From contig NZ_AP025144.1 of assembly GCF_019977755.1 (NCBI RefSeq), forward strand, positions 248,001-312,000: 64,000 nt of DNA. Direction: 5' to 3'. Below, piece after piece: positions 39,278 through 47,762 of this stretch; position 1 is the first letter of the stretch; every line of letters starts with the position of its first letter. The stretch comes from Vibrio penaeicida. Lineage in GTDB: Bacteria; Pseudomonadota; Gammaproteobacteria; Enterobacterales; Vibrionaceae. The notes beneath the pieces are model-generated. The model was not told the DNA's origin. It made no database searches and saw only the letters and a list, made by a program, of their open reading frames with translations. Made by a program: the position numbers and the translations under genes.

Positions 39278-39316
39278 CTCACAGTGTGTCAAATGACGAC
39301 GAATGTGATCTGTGAG
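39278..39316. promoter_or_regulatory. inverted repeat, possible activator-binding site
   Basis: CTCACAG (39278-39284) and CTGTGAG (39310-39316) form an inverted repeat about 55-90 bp upstream of the sigma-54-like promoter, a usual distance for a sigma-54 activator site. Confidence 0.4.
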
Positions 39317-39331
39317 TAGGTCACCGATGAC

Positions 39332-40675
39332 CTACTCTTCTGGCAAAACGTAATCTTCTTTTTTCAAGCCAAACTTTTTCATTCTTAAGTACAGATTCTT
39401 ACGTGGGATATCTAGATGTTCTGCTGTTGCGCCAATATGACCATCAAATTGAATCAAGGTATGGTGAAGGACAGAAAACTCAAATTGTGTCATCTGATGC
39501 GCCAAACTGTGACATTCTTGCTGGTTACTGGTGAAGATAAGATCCGATATGCCCAAAACGATCCGATCTGCTTCGTTCATCAGTTCGCGCACATTCCCAG
39601 GCCAGTCATGAGACATGAGATGCTGGAAATGCATCGGCGTTAGGGTGGGGGCTTTCTGCCCAAGACGCTTTTCGGCGCCGTGAATGAAATACCCCAATAG
39701 CATCGGGATATCAGACTTTCGGTCTCGCAGTGGTGGGATGTCTAGGTTGGCGACGTTTAGGCGGTAGTACAAATCTTGTCTGAAAACGCCTCGTTGTGAT
39801 AGGTCGAATAAGTCGTCTTTTGAAGCGGAAAGAACTTTCAAATCAACTTTTACGACTTGATTACTGCCCACTCGTTCTAGCTCACCTTCTTGAATGACTC
39901 GCAGTAAACGGATTTGAGCGGATAACGGCATGCTTTCTATTTCATCGAGAAATAAGGTGCCGCCAGAAGCGTATTCTATTTTGCCGATCCGTTTTTTACT
40001 GGCTCCAGTAAAGCTGCCTGCTTCATGACCAAACAGCTCCGACTCAATTAGGTTTTCTGGCATAGCGCCGCAGTTAATGGCGACAAATGGTTTATCACTG
40101 CGTTCAGACTGGCTGTGTAAGGTACGGGCGATTTTCTCTTTGCCTGTGCCTGTTTCTCCGTTGATCACAATGTTGACATCGGCATTGGCGAGGGTCATTA
40201 ACCGGCTTTTGAGTTTCTGCATGGAATCGGATTCGCCAATGAGCAGTTCATCCAATGTGATGTTACGAGGATTCCTTTGTTTCAGCCTTCGGTTCTCGAG
40301 CGTGAGGGCGCGATGCTGAATGGCTTTGGTTGCGAGCCCGATAAGGTGCTCTGGTCTCAGCGGTTTTTCGACAAAATCAAAGGCACCTTGTTTAATGCAT
40401 TGCAACGCGGTTTCGATGTCCGCATGACCTGAAATCAGAATCACGGGCAGCTCCGCGTCGAGTTGCTGTAGGTGTTGTAAGAACGTCATACCATCCATGT
40501 TGGGCATTCTGATGTCTGAAATGACAATGCTATTGGCGTTATATTGAATGCAAGGAAGCGCCTTGTCGGCAGAAGCAAATGCCGTGACGATCATGTCATT
40601 CAGTTCTAAGATCTCGCTCAGGCTTTCTCTGAGTTCTTTATCGTCTTCCACCAGTACTACATGGGTTTGAGACAT
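39332..40675 (-). CDS. pgtA: sigma-54-dependent response regulator, PgtA-like
   Basis: A 447-aa NtrC-family activator. Receiver domain (about 1-120) has phospho-Asp in ISDIRMPNMDG near 54. The AAA+ domain has Walker A GETGTGKEKIA near 173, the sigma-54 contact loop GSFTGA, and Walker B GTLFLDEIESMP. A Fis-type helix-turn-helix (HIGATAEHLDIPRKNLYLRMKK) ends the protein. The order with the following sensor and binding-protein genes matches the phosphoglycerate-transport regulators PgtA-PgtB-PgtC. Overlaps the kinase gene by 19 bp, so translation is probably coupled. Confidence 0.85.
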   Translation of the reverse strand: MSQTHVVLVEDDKELRESLSEILELNDMIVTAFASADKALPCIQYNANSIVISDIRMPNMDGMTFLQHLQQLDAELPVILISGHADIETALQCIKQGAFDFVEKPLRPEHLIGLATKAIQHRALTLENRRLKQRNPRNITLDELLIGESDSMQKLKSRLMTLANADVNIVINGETGTGKEKIARTLHSQSERSDKPFVAINCGAMPENLIESELFGHEAGSFTGASKKRIGKIEYASGGTLFLDEIESMPLSAQIRLLRVIQEGELERVGSNQVVKVDLKVLSASKDDLFDLSQRGVFRQDLYYRLNVANLDIPPLRDRKSDIPMLLGYFIHGAEKRLGQKAPTLTPMHFQHLMSHDWPGNVRELMNEADRIVLGISDLIFTSNQQECHSLAHQMTQFEFSVLHHTLIQFDGHIGATAEHLDIPRKNLYLRMKKFGLKKEDYVLPEE

Positions 40676-42657
40676 ACCATGACCTCCGTTCCCTTGTTCA
40701 TTTCAGACTGCACAAAGATCGTGCCGCCGAAATCTTGAATTATGTTATGTGTTATCGACATACCGAGCCCTAAGCCGCTGCCCACCTCTTTTGTGGTGAA
40801 GAAAGGTTCAAAGATTTGGTCGATTTGTTCTTGATTCATACCACACCCATTATCGGTGATGCACAGGTTGATCCAGTCGGTCGATTGATTGGCTGAAATG
40901 GAAATAGAAGGATGAAATTCATCGTCTCCTAGTCTCTGTTGAATGGCGTCTAAGCTATTGCTGATGGCGTTGACCAAAACCTGCTCTAGCCGTATTTCGT
41001 TGGCACGAACGCATAAATCGGTTGCAATATCGATGGTGACCCAATCCTCAGGCAAGCTTTCTGTGAATAAATCTATGGCGTTGATCACCGCTTTGTATAC
41101 GTAGGTTCTTTGGGTTACGTCGTCTGTTTTGCGAGCAAAGGATTTAAGGTGTTGGCAGAGTTTAGTCGCTCTGTCGGTGATGCGATCTATTCGGTCCAAT
41201 TTTTCTAGCGCTTGCTCTGGTTGCTGTTTACTTAAGTATTGAGAGGCGAGATAGCTGTTCGAACGAATGGCGGCTAATGGCTGGCTAAATTCATGCACGA
41301 TGCCTGAGGTTAGTTGCCCGAGCACGGCCAGTTTGGCGGCTTGAACCAATTCTTCTTGGGTTTCTTTTAAATTGTTTTCTGCTTGCTGGCGCTGCTCAAT
41401 TTCATCTAAAAGCTGGTGGTTTTTTTCTTCTAGAGCACTGGTACGTTGCCTCAATTGCCTTGCGGTTTGGTTAAATACATTGGTGGCGTGCGCCAACGAG
41501 GCCACTTCATCTTGCCCCGCTATTTTTAACGGTGTTTGCAACTCGCCTTGTGCCAAATGTCGCATGCTTCGAAGTACGGTGGCTAATCGGCTGAGGAGCT
41601 GGTTTTTAAGGTACAAAGCAACAAATATTGTCAGTATGGCAATAGTGCCGATGGTGACGTTGAGTTGAGTTCGGCTGGTGTTCACGATATCGGTAATACT
41701 GCTTGCGGTATTGGTTGCCTGTGCTTCGGCTTCGCGAACGGCTTCTGAAATGAATTGGCGAATGCTTTGAATGAGTGCTCGGTTTTGAGCAAGCAATTCT
41801 TGGTTCCCTTCATCGAGAGATAATACTCTGAGTGCTCGCTGAATGGGGGTATTACTCCCAGTAACATGGTCGTTGAGCTGCGACGCAATTTGACGAATGG
41901 TAACCGTGCTAGGAAGTGGCTTGAGTGCGCTGATTTGCTGATAAATGGTGACCATGGTTTCATCGATCATGCTTTGCGCTGCCAAAATGTCGGTTTGGCT
42001 TGAAAACAGAGAGACACGCTGGAGTAGATCCAGCACTAGGTTTACATCGGCTTCAAGCTTTAAAAGCTGGCTCTGGCTGTTGCTCTCAAATTGAAGAGAG
42101 GCAAATTCAGATTTAGACAGCACCTGACTCTTTTCGAGCTTGTCCATTAACAGTCCGAGGTTGAACTGGCTTTCTTCCGTAAGCGGAATGACTTCATCTA
42201 CAAAATCGATTTGTGTCCAATAGAGCTGTTGCCTAAGTTGTTGCTGGCGTTCTTGAATCAGCAGTTTCTGCTCGGTATTGGCATAGATTTTACGAATGTT
42301 TTCTTTGAGTTCCGAAGCGAGCCGTTGCATTTCTTGATGATGTTTGGGAGACAGCTTTTGTGGATCTAAACTGCTCAGCTTGGGAAGCGTATTTTGTAAA
42401 CTTTGATTGGCCTCCTGAAGCGCACTGGCGGACTTGGCTAATGCCAAGTGAGTAGCGTCTGTCGTTATCTGACCGCCCAACTCCGCAAACTTGGCAGCGG
42501 CGACCATAACCGGAAGCTGTTTTTGCCCCCAAGTTTCTGAAGAGGAGGCGAGGTGTTGGAGTGTGACGACGTTAGATACCACCATGCCGATGGCAAGACA
42601 GCCTAGCGCCATAAAAAGTGCAAAGATTCTAAGCGCGATACTGTGGCGTTTTTTCAT
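40657..42657 (-). CDS. pgtB: sensor histidine kinase, PgtB-like
   Basis: A 666-aa membrane kinase with an N-terminal helix (about 9-30), a long, largely helical periplasmic region to about 325, a second membrane helix, and HAMP (about 350-400). A coiled coil leads into the kinase core: phospho-His in GQLTSGIVHEFSQPLAA near 453, N box NAISNSLDAIQQR, G boxes DNGCGMNQEQ and GSGLGLGMSI. It overlaps the PgtC-like gene by 4 bp and the regulator gene by 19 bp. It presumably phosphorylates the sigma-54 activator when the periplasmic PgtC-like protein signals ligand. Confidence 0.85.
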   Translation of the reverse strand: MKKRHSIALRIFALFMALGCLAIGMVVSNVVTLQHLASSSETWGQKQLPVMVAAAKFAELGGQITTDATHLALAKSASALQEANQSLQNTLPKLSSLDPQKLSPKHHQEMQRLASELKENIRKIYANTEQKLLIQERQQQLRQQLYWTQIDFVDEVIPLTEESQFNLGLLMDKLEKSQVLSKSEFASLQFESNSQSQLLKLEADVNLVLDLLQRVSLFSSQTDILAAQSMIDETMVTIYQQISALKPLPSTVTIRQIASQLNDHVTGSNTPIQRALRVLSLDEGNQELLAQNRALIQSIRQFISEAVREAEAQATNTASSITDIVNTSRTQLNVTIGTIAILTIFVALYLKNQLLSRLATVLRSMRHLAQGELQTPLKIAGQDEVASLAHATNVFNQTARQLRQRTSALEEKNHQLLDEIEQRQQAENNLKETQEELVQAAKLAVLGQLTSGIVHEFSQPLAAIRSNSYLASQYLSKQQPEQALEKLDRIDRITDRATKLCQHLKSFARKTDDVTQRTYVYKAVINAIDLFTESLPEDWVTIDIATDLCVRANEIRLEQVLVNAISNSLDAIQQRLGDDEFHPSISISANQSTDWINLCITDNGCGMNQEQIDQIFEPFFTTKEVGSGLGLGMSITHNIIQDFGGTIFVQSEMNKGTEVMVCLKPM

Positions 42658-43886
42658 GGGGAAACCTCACGAGAAAGCTGCTCTAGCTCGGATATGGCGG
42701 ACTCTAGATCAGCATTCATTTGCGATTGCCATAGCCCCGTTATTCGCTGATAAAAATCCTCATAGCGGTGCACGCTACTGAGTTTTTGGTTGAGAGTAGG
42801 GTCGGAGGCGACGTCTTCTTCGACAGGAATTTGGCTAATTGACGCCCATATGTCGTCTAATTTTTGTTTTTGGGGCGATGAGAGTGGTTGCTGGTGGATG
42901 TGATGCCATGCGATCCAAAACCGATGTAAAGCATCCAGTCGATGTGTGATCCATTGGTCGAACAAAGCGTTGACGGTGTGATATCGGCTGGCGGAAAGCT
43001 CGCTATTGAAATCTGACGTACCACTTTTTTCTGCCATCTCAACGCCCACTTTAAAAGGAATTCGATTGATGTTGGGTTGGTTGAGCAAAGCTTGCCCCTC
43101 ATCAGACAATATGAAATCAACAAAGGTATGGCGAATAGCATTAGAAGGAGACTGCTTGGTGATGCCGATTTGTGCCGGAATAAGTGGCGAATTGGGAAAC
43201 GGATGAAACCCAACTGGAGCTTGATTGGCTAACGCGCTGCGATAGAAAAAGTCGACAACAGGGGCAACCGTAAAGCGCTGCCTTAAAATGCCTTCCCGTA
43301 CGCCAAAGCTGCGAGCGGTAATGGTGCTTAGATTTCCCCCGAGTTTTAACAATAGTTTCCAGCCTTCTTCCCAGCCGTATTGCTGCAATACGAGTTCGAT
43401 CACCAGATGGTTAGTGCCGGAGCGAGAAGGCGCGCTCATGGCTATTTGATTTTGAAAACTTTCAGAGGTGATCACTTCCCAGCTGGTGGGTGTGGGTAGA
43501 TTGATCTGTTCAAGTCTCTCGGTATTCCAAAAGAAGCCAAATTGTGACCATGCAAAGGTATGACTCTGCTGGATGAAACCTGCAATGGCAAGCTGAGCCA
43601 TGGCATCGGATGAGCTGAGCCAAATGAGGTCGGCATTTGGGCTTCGGCGCTGTTCTAAGTGCGCCATTAAAGCGGGTGTTTTTTTATTGATGAAGCGAAG
43701 GTGAGTATTGGGGTATTTATCCTGAAACGCCTCTCGAATAGGCGAGTAAAAGCTTTCAGGGAATGAAGTGAGCACTACAATGTCGTTCGATTGGATATTA
43801 CTGGCAACGGCCATATTCTGGGGTATTACCAGTGTGGAAAATAGCCACCCCAAACTCACACACAATGTGCAGATAATCCGTTTCAT
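42654..43886 (-). CDS. pgtC: periplasmic binding-protein-like sensor, PgtC-like
   Basis: A 410-aa secreted protein with an N-terminal signal peptide (MKRIICTLCVSLGWLF..., cleavage near 29) and a type-2 periplasmic binding fold. It has cleft motifs VLTSFPESFY, SAPSRSGTNH near 179 and RSFGVREG, and a helical C-terminal extension containing VASDPTL. It is a paralogue of the AfuA-like protein at 37788 but is placed first in the kinase/regulator operon, as PgtC is. Its ATG follows a hairpin with a T-run and no visible Shine-Dalgarno. Ligand is probably a phosphorylated compound (by analogy). Confidence 0.82.
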   Translation of the reverse strand: MKRIICTLCVSLGWLFSTLVIPQNMAVASNIQSNDIVVLTSFPESFYSPIREAFQDKYPNTHLRFINKKTPALMAHLEQRRSPNADLIWLSSSDAMAQLAIAGFIQQSHTFAWSQFGFFWNTERLEQINLPTPTSWEVITSESFQNQIAMSAPSRSGTNHLVIELVLQQYGWEEGWKLLLKLGGNLSTITARSFGVREGILRQRFTVAPVVDFFYRSALANQAPVGFHPFPNSPLIPAQIGITKQSPSNAIRHTFVDFILSDEGQALLNQPNINRIPFKVGVEMAEKSGTSDFNSELSASRYHTVNALFDQWITHRLDALHRFWIAWHHIHQQPLSSPQKQKLDDIWASISQIPVEEDVASDPTLNQKLSSVHRYEDFYQRITGLWQSQMNADLESAISELEQLSREVSP

Positions 43887-43890
43887 GATA

Positions 43891-43914
43891 AAAAAACTCA
43901 GTTACGTCACTGAG
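43891..43914 (-). terminator. hairpin with T-run just before the pgtC start codon
   Basis: CTCAGT/ACTGAG stem (43897-43914), six T on the minus strand, then ATC and the pgtC ATG at 43886. It could be a second terminator behind dsbD or an attenuator of the regulatory operon. Confidence 0.55.
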
Positions 43915-43955
43915 ATTATTATGTTGAAAATTTGAGCTTTTAACAGAAATGAAAC

Positions 43956-43986
43956 AAAAAAATGTGAGCCCGAAAAATCGGGCTCA
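43956..43986 (-). terminator. dsbD terminator
   Basis: TGAGCCCGA/TCGGGCTCA stem (43965-43986), then CA and seven T reading leftward. It lies 29 bp past the dsbD stop. Confidence 0.85.
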
Positions 43987-44014
43987 TATAGAGGTGTTTG
44001 CTTTGCTAGAACGG

Positions 44015-45841
44015 TTACAGTGCATTTAAGTGCGCAAGAAATGGTTCGGCTGGCATAAAGCCAGTGAGGCGCGCATTCGGCAAATATTCCCCATTTGCGT
44101 CCCAAAACTCTATAGTGGGCAACCCCAATACTTCGAGTTTTTGCAGTAATTCAATGTCTTCTGGCATGCTTCTCGTGACATCGGCTTGAAGCAATACATA
44201 GCCCTGCAGTTTTGCTTCCACTTCAGGGGCGTGGAAGGTGTATTTTTCAAATTCTTTACACGCGACACACCAATCGGCGTAGAAATCGAGCATGACGGGC
44301 TTCCCTGCCTGCTTGGCAGCCTGCAGTTCAGCTTCTAGCGCTGCAAGGTTTTTGACTCGTTTGAACGCCACGGTTGGCTCAGCTTGGGCAACCGCAGAAG
44401 GGTTCCACCACTGAGAAAGAATAGGTTGTGCAGATGCGACAATTCCGAGCATGGCAATAATACCGACTAAGCTTTGCTTCCAACCACCAAATGGCAAGCT
44501 GTTCTTCGCGTGGTAAAGCCAGCCAAATGCAGCTAAGCCAAGTAGCGACCACATAATTTGGGTCCAGAGCTCTGGAAGAATTCGCTCGAGTAGGAAAATC
44601 GGTGCGGCAAGTAAAATGAACCCGAACATCACTTTAACGCGATCCATCCAACCTCCCGCTCTTGGCAGAAGCTTATTACCAAATACAGCTACTGCAATGA
44701 GTGGAATGCCCATACCGAGCGCTAAGGCATACAATGCAACGCCACCCGTGAGCATATCGCCGCTTTGAGCAACATACAAAAGTGCGCCAGACAGCGGAGC
44801 TGTGGTACAAGGTGAGCACACTAAACCTGAAATCGCACCCATAGCAAACACGCCAGCATTGCTGCCACCTTGTTGTTTATTGCTAAGGTTATTAAGCCAA
44901 GTTTGAATGCCGCTTGGTAATTGAAGAGTGTAAGCCCCAAACATGGAAGCGGAAAGGGCAATAAACAGCACACTTAAGCCAATCAACACATAGTGGTGCT
45001 GCATGGCGGCTTGGAATTGAAGCCCAGCCGATGCAACGACTAGCCCAAGAATAGTGTAGGTGAGCGCCATCCCTTGAACGTACACAAACGACAAGCCAAG
45101 CGCACGTTTCTGCGAGATTTGGCCACCGCCCAATACGATACTGGTGAGGATTGGGTACATCGGCAGAACGCAAGGGGTGAAAGCTAGACCCACACCCAAA
45201 GCAAAGAACAGTAAAGGCGTCCACCAACTGTTGGCCAGTTTGTCCGCAAACCCAGATTCTTGTGATTGTGAAATGGTTGATGAAACAGGCGAACTTTTGG
45301 ATTCCGAGCTATTTAATTTTGAGTTGCTAGGCGCTGTATTCACTGAACTTGATGAGTCATTACCCCCTGTGGAAGTAAATGCTGAAATCGGCACAGTGCG
45401 AATTTCTGGTGGGTAGCAAAACCCTGCTTTTGCACAGCCTTGATAGCGGACTTCCAGCTCTGCGTTACTTGTAGCTGACAGCAGCGGCACGGTAACGGTG
45501 AGCGGAGAAGTGTAGATTCGAACATCGCCAAAAAACTCGTCTTTGTACGGTTGACCATCTCGCATTTCAATTGAACCAATTTCGGCACCATTTGCAGAGA
45601 CCGAAATACGTTCTTGATAAAGGTAGTATTCATCTTTGACCTGCCATTCAAGGCGAATGCGATCATTGTCTTGGAAAAAGTTAAATGGGAAGGCTTCGTC
45701 TACTGGGACAAATTGATTCGGTGAGTTATCGAAGCTGGGCGTGAACCCTTGAGCATTGTTCGAAAACAATTCAGCAGATGCTGGTGCAGTAAGCCACACA
45801 CTCAATACCAGCCAATATAAAAATGATCGCAGAGTTTTCAT
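44015..45841 (-). CDS. dsbD: Thiol:disulfide interchange protein DsbD
   Basis: DsbD carries electrons from cytoplasmic thioredoxin to periplasmic DsbC/DsbE/DsbG. The 608-aa protein has a signal peptide (to about ASA, residue 23), an N-terminal immunoglobulin-like domain with the redox Cys pair ([11 protein letters not shown] near 130) and eight membrane helices with [11 protein letters not shown] and [10 protein letters not shown]. The C-terminal thioredoxin-like domain has [11 protein letters not shown] near 518. ATG 45841 is preferred to the TTG at 45856. Neighbourhood with dcuA, aspA and fxsA is the usual one. Confidence 0.97.
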   Translation of the reverse strand: MKTLRSFLYWLVLSVWLTAPASAELFSNNAQGFTPSFDNSPNQFVPVDEAFPFNFFQDNDRIRLEWQVKDEYYLYQERISVSANGAEIGSIEMRDGQPYKDEFFGDVRIYTSPLTVTVPLLSATSNAELEVRYQGCAKAGFCYPPEIRTVPISAFTSTGGNDSSSSVNTAPSNSKLNSSESKSSPVSSTISQSQESGFADKLANSWWTPLLFFALGVGLAFTPCVLPMYPILTSIVLGGGQISQKRALGLSFVYVQGMALTYTILGLVVASAGLQFQAAMQHHYVLIGLSVLFIALSASMFGAYTLQLPSGIQTWLNNLSNKQQGGSNAGVFAMGAISGLVCSPCTTAPLSGALLYVAQSGDMLTGGVALYALALGMGIPLIAVAVFGNKLLPRAGGWMDRVKVMFGFILLAAPIFLLERILPELWTQIMWSLLGLAAFGWLYHAKNSLPFGGWKQSLVGIIAMLGIVASAQPILSQWWNPSAVAQAEPTVAFKRVKNLAALEAELQAAKQAGKPVMLDFYADWCVACKEFEKYTFHAPEVEAKLQGYVLLQADVTRSMPEDIELLQKLEVLGLPTIEFWDANGEYLPNARLTGFMPAEPFLAHLNAL

Positions 45842-45908
45842 TACATTACTTGTCAAAAAATGAATACCTTATCAGACCTGATAGAGGCGCAATAAGTTTC
45901 ATCATATA

Positions 45909-46041
45909 CCCAAGTAACCTCAATATGCTAGGTTCAGCGAGTATTGCTTGGTTTTTAGGCAAGGCATTGATTTGTCGATTTAGTGGTTCTAAATCAAAAA
46001 TCGATAACGCAGCATAAGAACCAAGCAATCTCGCCCTTGGG
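45909..46041. repeat. structured intergenic repeat, dsbD-dcuA spacer
   Basis: About 133 bp bounded by CCCAAG and CTTGGG. Inside, an imperfect hairpin (GCGAGTATTGCTTGGTT ... AACCAAGCAATCTCGC, one extra base) encloses a second one (GATTTAG/CTAAATC). The core shares the phrase CGATAACGCAG and its flanking pattern with the two MITE-like elements at 54232 and 58562, suggesting a related repeat family. It fills most of the 383-bp spacer, which holds no gene. Confidence 0.65.
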
Positions 46042-46180
46042 AGCCTATCTTTTGTCTACTTTCATCGTCAAAAAGCTTTGATAGGATGGGTTTAAATAGA
46101 GAGGCTAGGACTGAGGTTGGCGATAGAGCTCTGAATCCTGCATCTTGAGGTCACTAGGGTATCATTGTGTTTAGCAGAAG

Positions 46181-46207
46181 AAAAAAAGGAGCGCAGTGCG
46201 CTCCTTT
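46181..46207 (-). terminator. dcuA terminator
   Basis: AAAGGAGCGCA/TGCGCTCCTTT stem (46185-46207) with T-run on the minus strand, 18 bp past the dcuA stop. Confidence 0.85.
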
Positions 46208-46224
46208 CCAAACTTTTGTAATGA

Positions 46225-47526
46225 TTAAATCATCATACCGCCAAAGGCAAAGCCTAAGGCAACAGCGGTTGTAATGGTAACGACCCCTGGGATGAAGAAT
46301 GGGTGATTGAATACCCACTGCCCAATTCGAGTTGAGCCAGTGTCATCCATTTCGACGGCGGCCAATAATGTTGGGTAAGTTGGCAGAACAAATAAAGCGC
46401 TTACTGCCGCAAAAGACGCCACGGCTGTTAATGGTGCAACGCCAATCGCTAATGCCGCTGGCATCAAAGCTGTGGTGGTCGCACCTTGCGAGTAAAGCAA
46501 CATTGATGCGAAGAACAAGGTAATGGCAAGCATCCATGGGTATTGCTCAAGAATGTGTGCCGACAGGTCTTTGATTTGGTCGATATGGCTTGAAACGAAG
46601 GTATCACCAAGCCAAGCAACACCAAGTACACACACACATGCGCTCATGCCAGATTTGAACGTTGCGGCGTTAGCGATGTTTGAAGCATCGATTTTGGTGA
46701 TCATCACAATAGCGGTGGCAGCGGTCAGCATTAACGCCATAATGGCTTGGTTTCGACCTATCGCGGGGTTTTCAATTAAACCCACAGCGTTTGAAATCAT
46801 CGTGGCGTACGCGACAACCGCAACAATGGCCGCAAAGAAAATATAAATGGAGGTTTTTGCTGTCGGTAAGATTTCACGCTTTTGCGTGCCTTTCATTTTG
46901 ATCAGCCCTTTCGCCAGACGATCCTGATAAATAGGATCATCTTTTAGCTCGCTGCCGAGGAAGTTAGACACAAATGCACCGACCATACACGCTACGAACG
47001 TAGTTGGAATACACACTGCCAACAACGTTAGGTAACCCACTCCTAGTGGTTCCAGAATGCCAGAGAAAAACACCACTGCCGCTGAAATGGGTGAAGCGGT
47101 AATGGCGATTTGAGAAGCTACCACGGCAATAGAAAGTGGGCGCGATGGGCGAACGCCTTGCTCTTTTGCCACTTCAGCAATCACCGGTAATGTGGAAAAT
47201 GCTGTGTGCCCCGTTCCGGCTAACAGCGTCATTAGGTAGGTAACCACTGGGGCATAAAAGGTAATGTGTTTCGGGTTCTTTCTAAGAAACTGTTCAGCCA
47301 GATCAACCAACCAATCCATACCGCCAGCTACTTGCATTGCAGCAATCGCAGTAATGACCGATGCAATGATCAAGATGACATCGACAGGAATATTGCCAGC
47401 TGGGACACCCATTACCATAGTTAACGCAACGACACCTGCACCACCAGCGAAGCCAATGCCGATGCCTCCGATTCTTGCTCCTAAATAAATAAAGAGCAGG
47501 ACTACTAACAACTCGACCATAATCAT
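46225..47526 (-). CDS. dcuA: Anaerobic C4-dicarboxylate transporter (DcuA/DcuB family)
   Basis: A 433-aa inner-membrane antiporter with about ten or more helices; starts VELLVVLLFIYLGARIGGIGIGF, the typical Dcu N-terminus, and contains GTGHTAFSTLPVIAEVAKEQG near 105-125. It exchanges fumarate, aspartate or malate for succinate, supporting fumarate respiration. Adjacency to aspA and dsbD points to DcuA. It is separated from aspA by a terminator and about 236 bp, so it probably also has its own promoter. Confidence 0.93.
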   Translation of the reverse strand: MIMVELLVVLLFIYLGARIGGIGIGFAGGAGVVALTMVMGVPAGNIPVDVILIIASVITAIAAMQVAGGMDWLVDLAEQFLRKNPKHITFYAPVVTYLMTLLAGTGHTAFSTLPVIAEVAKEQGVRPSRPLSIAVVASQIAITASPISAAVVFFSGILEPLGVGYLTLLAVCIPTTFVACMVGAFVSNFLGSELKDDPIYQDRLAKGLIKMKGTQKREILPTAKTSIYIFFAAIVAVVAYATMISNAVGLIENPAIGRNQAIMALMLTAATAIVMITKIDASNIANAATFKSGMSACVCVLGVAWLGDTFVSSHIDQIKDLSAHILEQYPWMLAITLFFASMLLYSQGATTTALMPAALAIGVAPLTAVASFAAVSALFVLPTYPTLLAAVEMDDTGSTRIGQWVFNHPFFIPGVVTITTAVALGFAFGGMMI

Positions 47527-47732
47527 ACGTCGTACCTTATCTTAAATTCCAAGTGGAAAATCCCCCTTTTATTGGAAAAAGAAGGATAAACAATCAGCAT
47601 AAAAATTTATAGAATGCTGAAAACGGCGCAGACTATAGCAGGTGGCTAGGTGTAATAGGACTGATATAAAACAAACTTGTGCTAATTGGCGCTATTGTCA
47701 GCAAACATTGTCAGCAAAACTCATTAGGCAGA

Positions 47733-47759
47733 AAATAAAATGGGACCACTGGTCCCATT
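47733..47759 (-). terminator. aspA terminator
   Basis: AATGGGACC-ACT-GGTCCCATT stem (47739-47759) followed leftward by TTATTTTC, directly after the aspA stop. Confidence 0.75.
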
Positions 47760-47762
47760 CAT

